A DNA stretch of 10,833 nt. Source: JAIVJN01 sp036732565 (GTDB taxonomy: Bacteria > Acidobacteriota > Vicinamibacteria > Vicinamibacterales > UBA2999). Position 1 is the first letter of the stretch. Each line of letters opens with the position of its first letter. This document shows positions 1 through 5,496 of this stretch, piece after piece. The notes beneath the pieces were generated by a model, which was given only the letters and a program-made list of their open reading frames with translations, was not told the DNA's origin and searched no databases. The stretch covers positions 1-10,833 of the forward strand of contig DAINCF010000229.1 of assembly GCA_036732565.1 (NCBI GenBank). Direction: 5' to 3'. Both the position numbers and the translations under genes were made by a program.

Positions 1-2
1 AC

Positions 3-53
3 AACAACCATTACCAGATCGTGCAGAACCGCGACTCCGTCGTGATCCTGGTC
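3..53 (+). other. Foreign-looking protein fragment on plus strand at left edge
   Basis: Read on the plus strand from position 3, this stretch gives NNHYQIVQNRDSVVILV with no stop, and the two preceding bases (ac) could end a Tyr codon. From memory this resembles an internal segment of secreted hypothetical proteins common in Acidobacteriota, where a (Y)NNxYQIVQ...VVI segment is followed by Glu-Met and an HDAR-like motif. After position 54 the resemblance stops and methionine aminopeptidase sequence begins on the opposite strand. The family assignment is recollection, not a search result. Seventeen codons is very short, so chance remains possible. The piece most likely reflects a chimeric join. 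Confidence 0.4.
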
Positions 54-232
54 GCCCCCTTGAACGCCGGCTCGGCGCCCGCCTCACGGAACCGCTGCTC
101 CGCCAGCGCATCGAGCTCCGCCGTCGTCACCCCCGGCGCGGTGACCGTCTTCAGCTCGGCCAACACCGCCGCCACGAGGGCGTTGACCCGCGCCATGCGC
201 TCGATCTCCGCCGCCGATCGGCAGACGATCAT
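11..232 (-). CDS. map: Methionine aminopeptidase type I, 5' part only, disrupted after codon 59
   Basis: Methionine aminopeptidase removes the initiator Met from new proteins at the ribosome exit and normally has about 250-290 residues. The N-terminal helix region is plain: MIVCRSAAEIERM at residues 1-13, APGVTTAELDALAE at 32-45, and GAEPAFKG at 52-59. In the family, FKG is followed by a Tyr-x-Gly-Phe/Tyr-Pro-Ala segment and then Cys-x-Ser-x-Asn. Here residues 60-73 (starting ATRITTES) match none of this in any frame, and a TAA stop follows at 13-11. The metal-binding Asp, His and Glu residues would all lie beyond the break. Real map sequence therefore ends near position 56. The ATG start overlaps the adk stop as ATGA, and GGGAG lies about 9 nt upstream. 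The secY-adk-map order supports the identity. The truncation looks like an assembly junction rather than a natural pseudogene. Confidence 0.8.
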   Translation of the reverse strand: MIVCRSAAEIERMARVNALVAAVLAELKTVTAPGVTTAELDALAEQRFREAGAEPAFKGATRITTESRFCTIW

Positions 233-954
233 CCCTTTGCTCCCGACGCGCGCTCGGCACGCACCGCATCCCCACCTTCGCCTTGGCTTCGGCGGGCAGG
301 CGCGGCGACTGCCGATTTGACGGCGTCGACCAGCGCTTCGCGCACCCGCTCGGGTGGCTGCGCGCCATTCACCACGCTATACGTCGGCCGCGCATGGTAG
401 TAGTCGATCATCGGCTGCGTGTTGCGCCAGTAAATCTCCAGACGCTTGCGCACCACGTCCTCGGTGTCATCCGAACGCGGCACCAGCTTGCCGCCGCAGT
501 TCAGACAGTTTTCAATCGACGTCGGATCGCCGCTGAACGCCGACACGCTCGTCCCGCAGTCCACGCAGACCCGGCGCGATCGCACCCGTCGCACCAACTC
601 CTCGTCCGGCACCTGAATCTCGACGACGATGAGCGGTCCGCGTCCCTCGAGGAAGCGATCCAGCGCATGCGCTTGCGGCACGGTGCGCGGAAAGCCATCC
701 AGCACGAAGCCCTTGGCCGCATCCGGCTTGGCCAGCCGATCGCGCACGATGCCGATGATCAGGTCGTCGCTGACCAGCTCGCCGCGATCGAGCTTGGCCT
801 TGACGGCCGTCCCCATCTCGGAGCCCGACGCCGCCGACTCGCGGAGGATGTCCCCGGTCGAGATCTTCGGGATGCCATGCTCGCGCGCGAAGCGCTCGGC
901 CTGCGTGCCCTTGCCCGCGCCGGGTGGGCCCAACATCACCAGGTTCAACGCCAC
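229..954 (-). CDS. adk: Adenylate kinase with zinc-type LID and repeat-derived C-terminal tail
   Basis: Adenylate kinase is a cytoplasmic enzyme that interconverts ATP plus AMP and two ADP. The P-loop GPPGAGKG is at residues 9-16, the AMP-site STGD segment at 32-35, and LDGFPR at 85-90. The LID (about 125-162) carries Cys130, Cys133, Cys150 and Cys153 in two CxxC pairs, the structural zinc-binding arrangement of long-type enzymes. The protein has 241 residues against the usual 214-220. The extra tail from about residue 217 is rich in Ala, Arg, Gly and Glu and is partly encoded by a palindromic repeat at 272-295. The start is GTG at 954, 1 nt after the secY stop. An ATG overlapping the secY stop is out of frame. 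No strong ribosome-binding site is visible, so translation is probably coupled to secY. The stop overlaps the map start. Confidence 0.97.
   Translation of the reverse strand: MALNLVMLGPPGAGKGTQAERFAREHGIPKISTGDILRESAASGSEMGTAVKAKLDRGELVSDDLIIGIVRDRLAKPDAAKGFVLDGFPRTVPQAHALDRFLEGRGPLIVVEIQVPDEELVRRVRSRRVCVDCGTSVSAFSGDPTSIENCLNCGGKLVPRSDDTEDVVRKRLEIYWRNTQPMIDYYHARPTYSVVNGAQPPERVREALVDAVKSAVAAPARRSQGEGGDAVRAERASGAKG
272..295. repeat. REP-like imperfect palindrome inside the adk 3' end
   Basis: The plus strand has the arms ccacc (272-276) and ggcgg (291-295), which pair with one G-T wobble as RNA. Between them lies ttcgccttggcttc. From memory, close relatives of this core (ccttcgcc-aaggcttcggcgg) are dispersed in many copies in Acidobacteriota and some other environmental genomes. 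Here it encodes residues A220-G228 of adenylate kinase, just past the usual end of the enzyme. Copy number in this genome cannot be judged from this window. Confidence 0.45.
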
Positions 955-955
955 A

Positions 956-2344
956 TCAACCGCGCCGCCCGCGGATGCGGGTCTTTTTCATGAAGCCGTC
1001 GTAGTGCCGCATGATGAGCTGCGATTCGACTTGATTCACGGTGTCCATCGCCACGCCGACCACAATCAGCAAGGTCGTGCCGCCGAAGAAGAACGGCACG
1101 CCCAGACCTTGGGTGAACCAGTTCGGCAGGTTCGCGTCGAGCGTCTCGCCGACGAACGGGATCGGCGCGACCTTCACACCCACCATCAGGAACTCGGGCA
1201 GAATCGCGACCATTGCCAGATAGACGGCGCCAACGATGGTGATGCGCGCCAGCACCGTGTCGATGTACTCCGCGGTGCGCTTGCCCGGCCGAATCCCCGG
1301 GATGAACCCGCCGTACTTCCGCATGTTCTCGGCCACGTCATCCGGATTGAAGATGATGGCGGTATAGAAGTAGGCGAAGAAGATGATCAGCCCCACGTAA
1401 CACAAGTTGTAGAGCGGCATCCCGAACGTGAGCTGATTCGCAATCGACTGCGCCCAGCCGCCCGGCTGGAACATCGGCGCCAGCGTCGACGGGAACGCGA
1501 GGATCGACGAGGCGAAGATCACGGGGATGACGCCGCCGGTGTTGACCTTCAGCGGGATATGCGTGCTCGAGCCGCCGTACTGCCGCCTGCCGACGACACG
1601 TTTGGCGTATTGGACGCTGATCCGCCGGTGCCCGCGCTCCACGTAGATGATCGCCGCGACCACCGCCACCATCAGCACCAGCAGGATCGCCATCTGGATC
1701 AGGCTGATCTGCCCGGTCTGCATCAGGTCGAACGTGCTGAACACGGATCGCGGGAGGTTGACGACGATGCCCGCGAAGATGATCAGCGACATGCCGTTGC
1801 CGATGCCGCGCTCGGTAATCTGCTCGCCGAGCCACATGATGAACATCGTCCCCGTCGTCAGCGTCAGGACGCACATCAGGCGGAAGCCCCAGCCCGGCTC
1901 GTAGATCAGCGGCAGCCCGCCGGCGACTTCGGTCTGATTCTCCAGCCAGATGGCGATACCCACCGACTGCACGGCAGAGAGCACCAGGGTCAAGTAGCGC
2001 GTGTACTGCGTGATCTTCCGCCGGCCGAGCTCGCCCTCCTTCGACAGCCGCTCGAGGTACGGCCAGACGACGGTCAAGAGCTGCAGGATGATCGAGGCGC
2101 TGATGTACGGCATCACGCCCAGCGCGAAGATCGTCACGCGCGAGAGACTACCGCCCGTGAACATGTCATACAGGCCGAACATCGTGCCTCGGACCTGGTC
2201 CGCCATGATCTGCAGCGCCTCCGGATTGACGCCCGGAGTCGGGATGTGATGCCCGATGCGATACACCCCGAGCATGCCGAGCGTGAACAGCACCCGGTTG
2301 CGCAGGTCGGCGACCGCAAAGAGATTCCGCAGTGATTCGATCAC
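956..2344 (-). CDS. secY: Preprotein translocase subunit SecY
   Basis: SecY forms the protein-conducting channel of the SecYEG translocon in the inner membrane. At 462 residues it has normal length. Hydrophobic segments fit the ten-helix fold: about 17-34, 75-95, 118-136, 153-172, 183-200, 215-235, 268-288, 312-332, 368-388 and 412-437. Both family signatures are visible: GVMPYISASIILQLL at 76-90 and WLGEQITERGIGNGMSLIIF at 171-190. The plug region is near residues 60-75. The basic cytoplasmic loop before helix 7 (HRRISVQYAKR at 239-249), which contacts ribosome and SecA, is present, and the C-terminus is basic. The start is GTG at 2344. GAGG lies 6 nt upstream, and the N-terminus MIESLRNLF is typical. 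It sits 24 nt after rplO and 1 nt before adk, the normal end of an spc operon. Confidence 0.98.
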   Translation of the reverse strand: MIESLRNLFAVADLRNRVLFTLGMLGVYRIGHHIPTPGVNPEALQIMADQVRGTMFGLYDMFTGGSLSRVTIFALGVMPYISASIILQLLTVVWPYLERLSKEGELGRRKITQYTRYLTLVLSAVQSVGIAIWLENQTEVAGGLPLIYEPGWGFRLMCVLTLTTGTMFIMWLGEQITERGIGNGMSLIIFAGIVVNLPRSVFSTFDLMQTGQISLIQMAILLVLMVAVVAAIIYVERGHRRISVQYAKRVVGRRQYGGSSTHIPLKVNTGGVIPVIFASSILAFPSTLAPMFQPGGWAQSIANQLTFGMPLYNLCYVGLIIFFAYFYTAIIFNPDDVAENMRKYGGFIPGIRPGKRTAEYIDTVLARITIVGAVYLAMVAILPEFLMVGVKVAPIPFVGETLDANLPNWFTQGLGVPFFFGGTTLLIVVGVAMDTVNQVESQLIMRHYDGFMKKTRIRGRRG

Positions 2345-2368
2345 GATGGCCCTCAGCTCGCAGCAGTA

Positions 2369-2884
2369 TTAACTGGCCCCGCCTTCGCCGTCCGACTCGC
2401 TCACGGCGCCCTCAGCTTGTCGAACGGCGGCGGGACCGCTCGCGATCGCCTCCGCCGTGCCGCCAGCGGCCGCCAGCTTCTCGGCCGCCACTCCGCTGAA
2501 CTTGTGCGCCTGCACGATCAGCGCTTTGCTGATCTCACCACGACCCAGCACTTTGATCAGGGCGGTGCGATCGCTGACCAGCCCGACCGCGCGCAGGCTC
2601 TCCGGCGTCACCGACGCGCCGGCGTCGAACCGCGCCTCGAGCTGATCCAGGTTCACCACGCAATATTCCGTACGGAAGATGTTGTTGAACCCGCGCTTCG
2701 GCAGCCGCCGATGCAGCGGCATCTGGCCGCCCTCGAAGCCGCGCTTGTACGAGTAGCCCGACCGCGACTGCGCGCCTTTGTGGCCGCGACCGGCGGTCTT
2801 GCCGTTGCCGGAGCCCGGACCGCGCCCGACACGCTTCTTCGTCCGCTTGGACCCATCAGCCGGCTTGAGATTGTTCAAACCCAT
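2369..2884 (-). CDS. rplO: 50S ribosomal protein L15 with repeat-encoded C-terminal tail
   Basis: L15 is a large-subunit protein that binds 23S rRNA late in assembly. The Gly/Arg/Lys-rich N-terminus is typical: RVGRGPGSGNGKTAGRGHKG at residues 18-37, followed by RGFEGGQMPLHRRLPKRGF at 48-66. The conserved C-terminal globular part ends near residue 145 (AAEKLAAAGGT). The protein has 171 residues where about 145-150 is usual. The extra 25 residues are Ala/Gly/Ser/Glu-rich, and their DNA is mostly a 42-bp imperfect palindrome at 2387-2428. The ATG at 2884 gives the family N-terminus MGLNNLKPADGSKR. No good Shine-Dalgarno sequence precedes it. It follows a 55-nt gap with a strong palindrome after rpmD, and secY starts 24 nt downstream. 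Confidence 0.97.
   Translation of the reverse strand: MGLNNLKPADGSKRTKKRVGRGPGSGNGKTAGRGHKGAQSRSGYSYKRGFEGGQMPLHRRLPKRGFNNIFRTEYCVVNLDQLEARFDAGASVTPESLRAVGLVSDRTALIKVLGRGEISKALIVQAHKFSGVAAEKLAAAGGTAEAIASGPAAVRQAEGAVSESDGEGGAS
2387..2428. repeat. Imperfect 42-bp palindrome encoding the L15 tail
   Basis: The arms gccgtccgac (2387-2396) and gtcgaacggc (2419-2428) are reverse complements with one mismatch, which is a G-U wobble in RNA. The inner part contains ctcagcttgtcgaac and, on the other side, gactcgctcac. From memory, the pair ttcgacaagctcaggg / ccctgagcgagtcgaa is a very common dispersed palindrome in Acidobacteriota and other environmental bacteria. Here the element lies in frame at the 3' end of rplO and supplies residues of its non-conserved tail. 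Confidence 0.6.
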
Positions 2885-2904
2885 AGTGTGCTCGCTTCGC
2901 GTCT

Positions 2905-2939
2905 CACGTGTAGGGGCGGTTCGCGAACCGTCCTACGTG
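2905..2939. repeat. Palindrome in the rpmD-rplO gap
   Basis: The core cggttcgcgaaccg (2917-2930) is a perfect 14-bp palindrome. GTAGG (2910-2914) pairs with CCTAC (2932-2936) beyond a short bulge, and cacg/cgtg at the outer ends prolongs the stem. It begins right after the rpmD TAA stop (2942-2940) and fills most of the 55-nt gap before rplO. No T-run follows on either strand, so it does not look like a rho-independent terminator. Similar taggggcggttcgcgaaccg palindromes are, from memory, dispersed in several high-GC phyla. As RNA it could modulate processing or the relative expression of rplO. Confidence 0.65.
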
Positions 2940-3131
2940 TTACCCCACTACCTCAACGAGGTGACGCACCTTGAAAATCATGCCGCGCGTCTCGGGCGTG
3001 TCGGCCAGCTCCACGGTGTGGCGGAGCCGGCGCAGACCCATGCCCTGGACGATCGCCGCCTGGTTCTTCTTGAACCCGATTGGGCTCTTCACCAGCGTAA
3101 TCTTCACCGTCTTCGTCTGTGCCACGGTCAT
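2940..3131 (-). CDS. rpmD: 50S ribosomal protein L30
   Basis: L30 is a small large-subunit protein. The 63-residue product MTVAQTKTVKITLVKSPIGF... fits the family's 55-63 residues and carries the hallmark segments KITLVKSPIG (9-18), RRLRHTVELADTPETRGMI (33-51) and the ending FKVRHLVEVV. The ATG at 3131 was chosen because conservation begins there. The frame also opens upstream to a GTG at 3185, which would add 18 residues (VEAGQGQYWRG...) unlike L30. GAGG abuts the ATG directly with no spacer, so initiation is not a textbook case. A 7-bp hairpin starts 8 nt upstream. It is 101 nt from rpsE, an unusually long gap for this pair. Confidence 0.93.
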   Translation of the reverse strand: MTVAQTKTVKITLVKSPIGFKKNQAAIVQGMGLRRLRHTVELADTPETRGMIFKVRHLVEVVG

Positions 3132-3232
3132 CCTCGGTAGCGAGGCCGCGCCTCGCCAGTATTGGCCTTGCCCCGCCTCCACCACCTCACCGCGCCAACC
3201 ACGCGCGGCGGGGACTTGGCCGGCGCGGCGAT
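3132..3232. other. rpsE-rpmD intergenic region (101 nt) with hairpin
   Basis: This is the longest gap in the cluster, where rpsE and rpmD are usually only a few nt apart. Next to rpmD it holds a perfect hairpin: gcgaggc (3140-3146), loop cgc, gcctcgc (3150-3156). The rest is GC-rich with a weaker imperfect inverted repeat, gcgccaa (3193-3199) against ttggccggcgc (3216-3226). No promoter-like pair of boxes or T-run was seen. On the coding strand GGTGGTGGAGG near 3189-3179 looks like a ribosome-binding site but has no conserved start after it. Confidence 0.6.
3140..3156 (-). promoter_or_regulatory. Hairpin directly upstream of the rpmD start
   Basis: A perfect 7-bp stem (gcgaggc / gcctcgc) with a 3-nt loop ends 8 nt before the rpmD ATG. 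In the message it would sit at the edge of the ribosome-binding region, where a stable stem can reduce initiation or tie it to upstream translation. The structure is directly visible; any regulatory role is inferred. It may equally be part of a dispersed repeat. Confidence 0.4.
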
Positions 3233-3784
3233 CTAGCCGACTGATACGACGCTCACGCTCTCGCGTGCGCCCGTGCCGGTCAGCTCCTCGATGTTCTTGC
3301 CGCGGAGCCGCGCGATGTGCCGGGGATCCCTCAACCCCGCGAGCGCCGTAAACGCGGCGCGCACCACGTTGTGCGCGTTGGCGGTCCCGAGCGACTTCGT
3401 CAGGACGTTGTGCACGCCGGCCGCTTCGACCACCGCGCGCACAGCGGCGCCGGCGATGATGCCCGTGCCATCGGGCGCCGGCTTCAACAACACGCGACCC
3501 GCTCCGTAGCGACCGAGCACGGGATGCGGAATCGACGAGCCCCGCAGCGGCACACGAATCAGGTTCTTCTTCGCCGCCTCGATGCCCTTCTTGATGGCCG
3601 ACGGCACTTCCTTCGCCTTGCCGACCCCATAGCCCACGACGCCGTGGCCGTCACCGACGACCACCAGCGCGCTGAAGCTGAGGTTCTTGCCGCCCTTGAC
3701 GACCTTGGTGACGCGGTTGATGGAGACCACCGTATCCTTGATGTCCAACTGCGACGCGTCGATCTTCTCGCGTGTGCGAATCAT
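3233..3784 (-). CDS. rpsE: 30S ribosomal protein S5
   Basis: S5 is a small-subunit protein at the mRNA entry and decoding region, important for translational fidelity. The 183-residue product has the double-stranded-RNA-binding-like N-terminal domain with VVSINRVTKVVKGGKNLSFS (20-39) and ALVVVGDGHGVVGYGVGKAKEVP (40-62), the family signature. A C-terminal domain follows with GTGIIAGAAVRAVVEAAGVHNVLTKSLGTANAHNVVRAAF (about residues 107-146). The ATG at 3784 gives MIRTREKIDASQLDIKD, a normal beginning. Only a weak AGGT lies upstream. It is separated from rplR by an 86-nt gap with a short palindrome and from rpmD by 101 nt. Confidence 0.98.
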   Translation of the reverse strand: MIRTREKIDASQLDIKDTVVSINRVTKVVKGGKNLSFSALVVVGDGHGVVGYGVGKAKEVPSAIKKGIEAAKKNLIRVPLRGSSIPHPVLGRYGAGRVLLKPAPDGTGIIAGAAVRAVVEAAGVHNVLTKSLGTANAHNVVRAAFTALAGLRDPRHIARLRGKNIEELTGTGARESVSVVSVG

Positions 3785-3799
3785 CAGCTACCGACCTAT

Positions 3800-3814
3800 G
3801 TGCATGACATGCAC
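3800..3814. repeat. Short perfect palindrome in the rplR-rpsE gap
   Basis: gtgcatgacatgcac reads as gtgcatg, a, catgcac: two 7-nt arms around one centre base. It lies 15 nt upstream of the rpsE ATG inside an 86-nt gap (3785-3870) that otherwise shows only ordinary GC-rich sequence. It could form a 6-bp hairpin with a 3-nt loop in the message, or be a protein-binding site. There is no evidence for either beyond the symmetry. Confidence 0.5.
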
Positions 3815-3870
3815 GAAAACAGCTCGCCGAGAGCCATCGTTGACTCGGAGGTAATCGGGGATACGCTCCA

Positions 3871-4245
3871 TCAAAACTCCAGACCCGCCTGCCGGGCCGC
3901 TTCCGCGACCGAGCGCACGCGCCCGTGGTAGAGGAATCCGTTCCGGTCGAACACCACGCGCGTGATGCCCTTGTCCTTCAGGCGATCCGCAATCACCTTG
4001 CCGATGAGCTCGGCGCCTTTCCGGTTGCCGGCGCGCACGTCCTTGCTCAGCTGCGCCTGCACCGTCGGCTCGACGCTCGAGGCCGACGCCACCGTGCGGC
4101 CGGAGCCATCGTCGATCACCTGCACGTAGATGTGCGCCACGCTGCGGAAGACGCTCAGACGCGGCCGCTCCGCCGTGCCTTCCAGCTTCTTCCGAATCCG
4201 GAGCTTGATCCGGTCGCGGCGATCTTCCTTGGTCTTGATCTTCAT
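3871..4245 (-). CDS. rplR: 50S ribosomal protein L18
   Basis: L18 binds 5S rRNA together with L5 and L25-type proteins in the central protuberance. The product has 124 residues (family about 110-125). It has a basic N-terminus (MKIKTKEDRRDRIKLRIRKK), RPRLSVFRSVAHIYVQVIDD at 28-47, a central TVASASSVEP segment, and the conserved end VVFDRNGFLYHGRVRSVAEAARQAGLEF. The ATG at 4245 lies 9 nt after the rplF stop, with AGGGG 7 nt upstream, a good ribosome-binding site. The stop is followed by an 86-nt gap before rpsE, where direct contact is usual. Confidence 0.98.
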   Translation of the reverse strand: MKIKTKEDRRDRIKLRIRKKLEGTAERPRLSVFRSVAHIYVQVIDDGSGRTVASASSVEPTVQAQLSKDVRAGNRKGAELIGKVIADRLKDKGITRVVFDRNGFLYHGRVRSVAEAARQAGLEF

Positions 4246-4254
4246 GACTCGCCC

Positions 4255-4791
4255 CTACGCGCCGGTCTTTCCGGCCTTCTTCTTCAGCTGTTCGCCGGTG
4301 TAGCGCACGCCCTTCTGTTGATACGGATCCGGCTTGCGCATCCGCCGCAGGTTCGCCGCCACCTGGCCGACGAGCTGTCGGTCGACGCCGGTCACGGTGA
4401 TGTGCGTCTGCTTCTCGATTGCGATCTCGATCCCGGTCGGCACGTCGTACACCACCGGGTGCGAGTAGCCGAGCGCCAGCACGATCTGCTTGCCCTTCAT
4501 CTCCGCGCGGTAGCCGACGCCGACGATGTCGAGCTCTTTCTTCCAGCCGTCGGTGACGCCGACCACGGCGTTGTTGACGAGGCTCCGCGCCAGCCCATGG
4601 AACTTGGCCAGCTGCGCCTCATCGCGCGCGCGCCGCGTCACCAGCTGTCCATCTTCGACGGCCGCTACGACGCCCGGCGGCAGCGGCTGACGCAGCTGCC
4701 CTTTGGGCCCCTTCACGTCGACCGCGCCGGCGTCCACCTTCACGGTGACGCCCGTCGGAATCGGAATCGGCTTCTTTCCAATGCGAGACAT
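4255..4791 (-). CDS. rplF: 50S ribosomal protein L6
   Basis: L6 is a two-domain 23S-rRNA-binding protein near the factor-binding site and sarcin-ricin loop. At 178 residues it has normal length. It begins MSRIGKKPIPIPTGVTVKVD, has the repeat-fold segments GPKGQLRQPLP (28-38) and ELDIVGVGYRAEMKGKQIVLALGYSHPV (86-113), and carries the L6 signature region RMRKPDPYQQKGVRYTGEQLKKKAGKTGA at the end. The ATG at 4791 follows the rpsH stop by 6 nt. No clear Shine-Dalgarno sequence precedes it, so translation is probably coupled to rpsH. Confidence 0.98.
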   Translation of the reverse strand: MSRIGKKPIPIPTGVTVKVDAGAVDVKGPKGQLRQPLPPGVVAAVEDGQLVTRRARDEAQLAKFHGLARSLVNNAVVGVTDGWKKELDIVGVGYRAEMKGKQIVLALGYSHPVVYDVPTGIEIAIEKQTHITVTGVDRQLVGQVAANLRRMRKPDPYQQKGVRYTGEQLKKKAGKTGA

Positions 4792-4797
4792 GATCGT

Positions 4798-5211
4798 TTA
4801 CCAGACGTTGCAGAGGACTTCGCCGCCCACGCCGAGCTTCTGCGCGGAACGACCGGTCATCACGCCACGTGACGTCGTGAGGATGTTCACGCCCAGGCCC
4901 CCCAGCACGGCGGGCACCTCGCTGCGGCTCGCGTAGACGCGGCGGCCCGGACGGCTGACGCGCTCGATGCCGGTGATGACGCGCTCGCCCGCCGGTCCGT
5001 ACTTGAGGAACAGACGGATGACCGGCCGGGTTTGCGTGCTCTTCGGCGCGGATGCTTCCTCGACCAGCTTGAAGCCGCCAATGTACCCCTCGTCGTGCAG
5101 AATCTTGGCGATCTCCGCCTTGAGCTTCGAGGCGGGCAGATCGACGCGGTTGTGGCGCGAGGACACCGCGTTGCGGATCCGCGTAAGCATGTCGGCGATA
5201 GGATCTGTCAT
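4798..5211 (-). CDS. rpsH: 30S ribosomal protein S8
   Basis: S8 is a primary 16S-rRNA-binding protein of the platform, and in E. coli it is the translational repressor of the spc operon. The 137-residue product starts MTDPIADMLTRIRNA, as expected, and ends with the family signature region TTSRGVMTGRSAQKLGVGGEVLCNVW, where the Ser/Thr-Ser-x-Gly-Met-Thr rRNA-contact core is present. The ATG at 5211 is the only sensible start. The 89-nt gap upstream contains two hairpins and no good Shine-Dalgarno sequence within 10 nt. rplF follows 6 nt downstream. Whether S8 represses this operon cannot be judged from the sequence. Confidence 0.98.
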   Translation of the reverse strand: MTDPIADMLTRIRNAVSSRHNRVDLPASKLKAEIAKILHDEGYIGGFKLVEEASAPKSTQTRPVIRLFLKYGPAGERVITGIERVSRPGRRVYASRSEVPAVLGGLGVNILTTSRGVMTGRSAQKLGVGGEVLCNVW

Positions 5212-5300
5212 ATCTCTCGCTCTCGAGCCGCCCTAAAGGTGGCCCCTCCGTACTTCTACGAATCTTCGTAGCGGCCGGCCTTCAGGCCGGCCGACCTCAA
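5212..5300. other. rpsN-rpsH intergenic region (89 nt)
   Basis: An unusually long gap for this pair. It contains two adjacent hairpins (5256-5271 and 5272-5293) next to rpsN and about 44 nt of unstructured-looking sequence next to rpsH. On the coding strand GGAGGGGCC (near 5248-5240) resembles a ribosome-binding site but is about 30 nt from the rpsH ATG. No promoter could be recognised. Confidence 0.55.
5256..5293. repeat. Twin-hairpin repeat element between rpsN and rpsH
   Basis: Hairpin one pairs ctacgaa (5256-5262) with ttcgtag (5265-5271). Hairpin two is a perfect 9-bp stem, cggccggcc (5272-5280) and ggccggccg (5285-5293), around the loop ttca. The two abut with no gap. No T-run follows on the coding strand, so a terminator is unlikely. 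From memory, cggccTTcaGGccg-type palindromes flanked by ctacg/cgtag are dispersed repeats in Acidobacteriota and Chloroflexota, which makes a REP- or MITE-like origin plausible. Confidence 0.65.
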
Positions 5301-5486
5301 TTACCAGCTACTCTTCGTCACGCCGGCCACATCACCCTTGAGGGCCAGCTCGCGGAAGCACAGACGGCACAACGCGAACTTGCGCAAATACGCGCGCGGG
5401 CGGCCGCAGCGGCGGCAGCGGTTGCGATGCCGAATCTTGAACTTCAGCGTCGAGTTCTCTCGGGCTTTCTTGGCAGTCGTGGCCAC
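5301..5486 (-). CDS. rpsN: 30S ribosomal protein S14, type Z (zinc-binding)
   Basis: S14 is a small-subunit head protein. This 61-residue form is the short zinc-ribbon type: Cys24, Cys27, Cys40 and Cys43 form CRRC-x12-CRLC within NRCRRCGRPRAYLRKFALCRLC. The C-terminus GVTKSSW is the standard family end. The start is GTG at 5486. AGGAG lies 7 nt upstream, right at the rplE stop, and the N-terminus MATTAKKARENS is plausible. It sits in its normal place after rplE. The long zinc-independent S14 (about 100 residues) is not found in this window. Confidence 0.97.
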   Translation of the reverse strand: MATTAKKARENSTLKFKIRHRNRCRRCGRPRAYLRKFALCRLCFRELALKGDVAGVTKSSW

Positions 5487-5496
5487 GCGTGCTCTC

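Noticed and set aside
629..2335. Long plus-strand open frame (568 codons) opposite secY and adk
   Set aside because: It is antisense to two clear conserved genes, is rich in Arg, His, Asp and Gln as expected for a shadow of GC-rich coding DNA, and resembles no family.
2917..2930. Palindrome as a terminator after rpmD
   Set aside because: No T-tract, and rplO-secY-adk continue in the same direction with no promoter visible in the 55-nt gap.
3132..3185. Upstream GTG start that makes an 81-residue L30
   Set aside because: The added 18 residues are unlike L30 and are encoded by the repeat-rich gap. The ATG at 3131 gives the normal family start, although the longer form is mentioned as a question.
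3785..3870. Tiny leader peptide before rpsE (a 12-codon frame starting at an ATG in the gap)
   Set aside because: Too short, has no good ribosome-binding site, and such frames arise readily by chance. Only the gtgcatgacatgcac palindrome was kept.
3925..4872. Plus-strand open frame (315 codons) opposite rplR and rplF
   Set aside because: Shadow of strongly conserved ribosomal genes, with biased composition and no recognisable domain or ribosome-binding site.
5272..5293. Hairpin as a rho-independent terminator
   Set aside because: No run of T follows the stem in either direction, and termination here would cut off rpsH through map in an essential operon.
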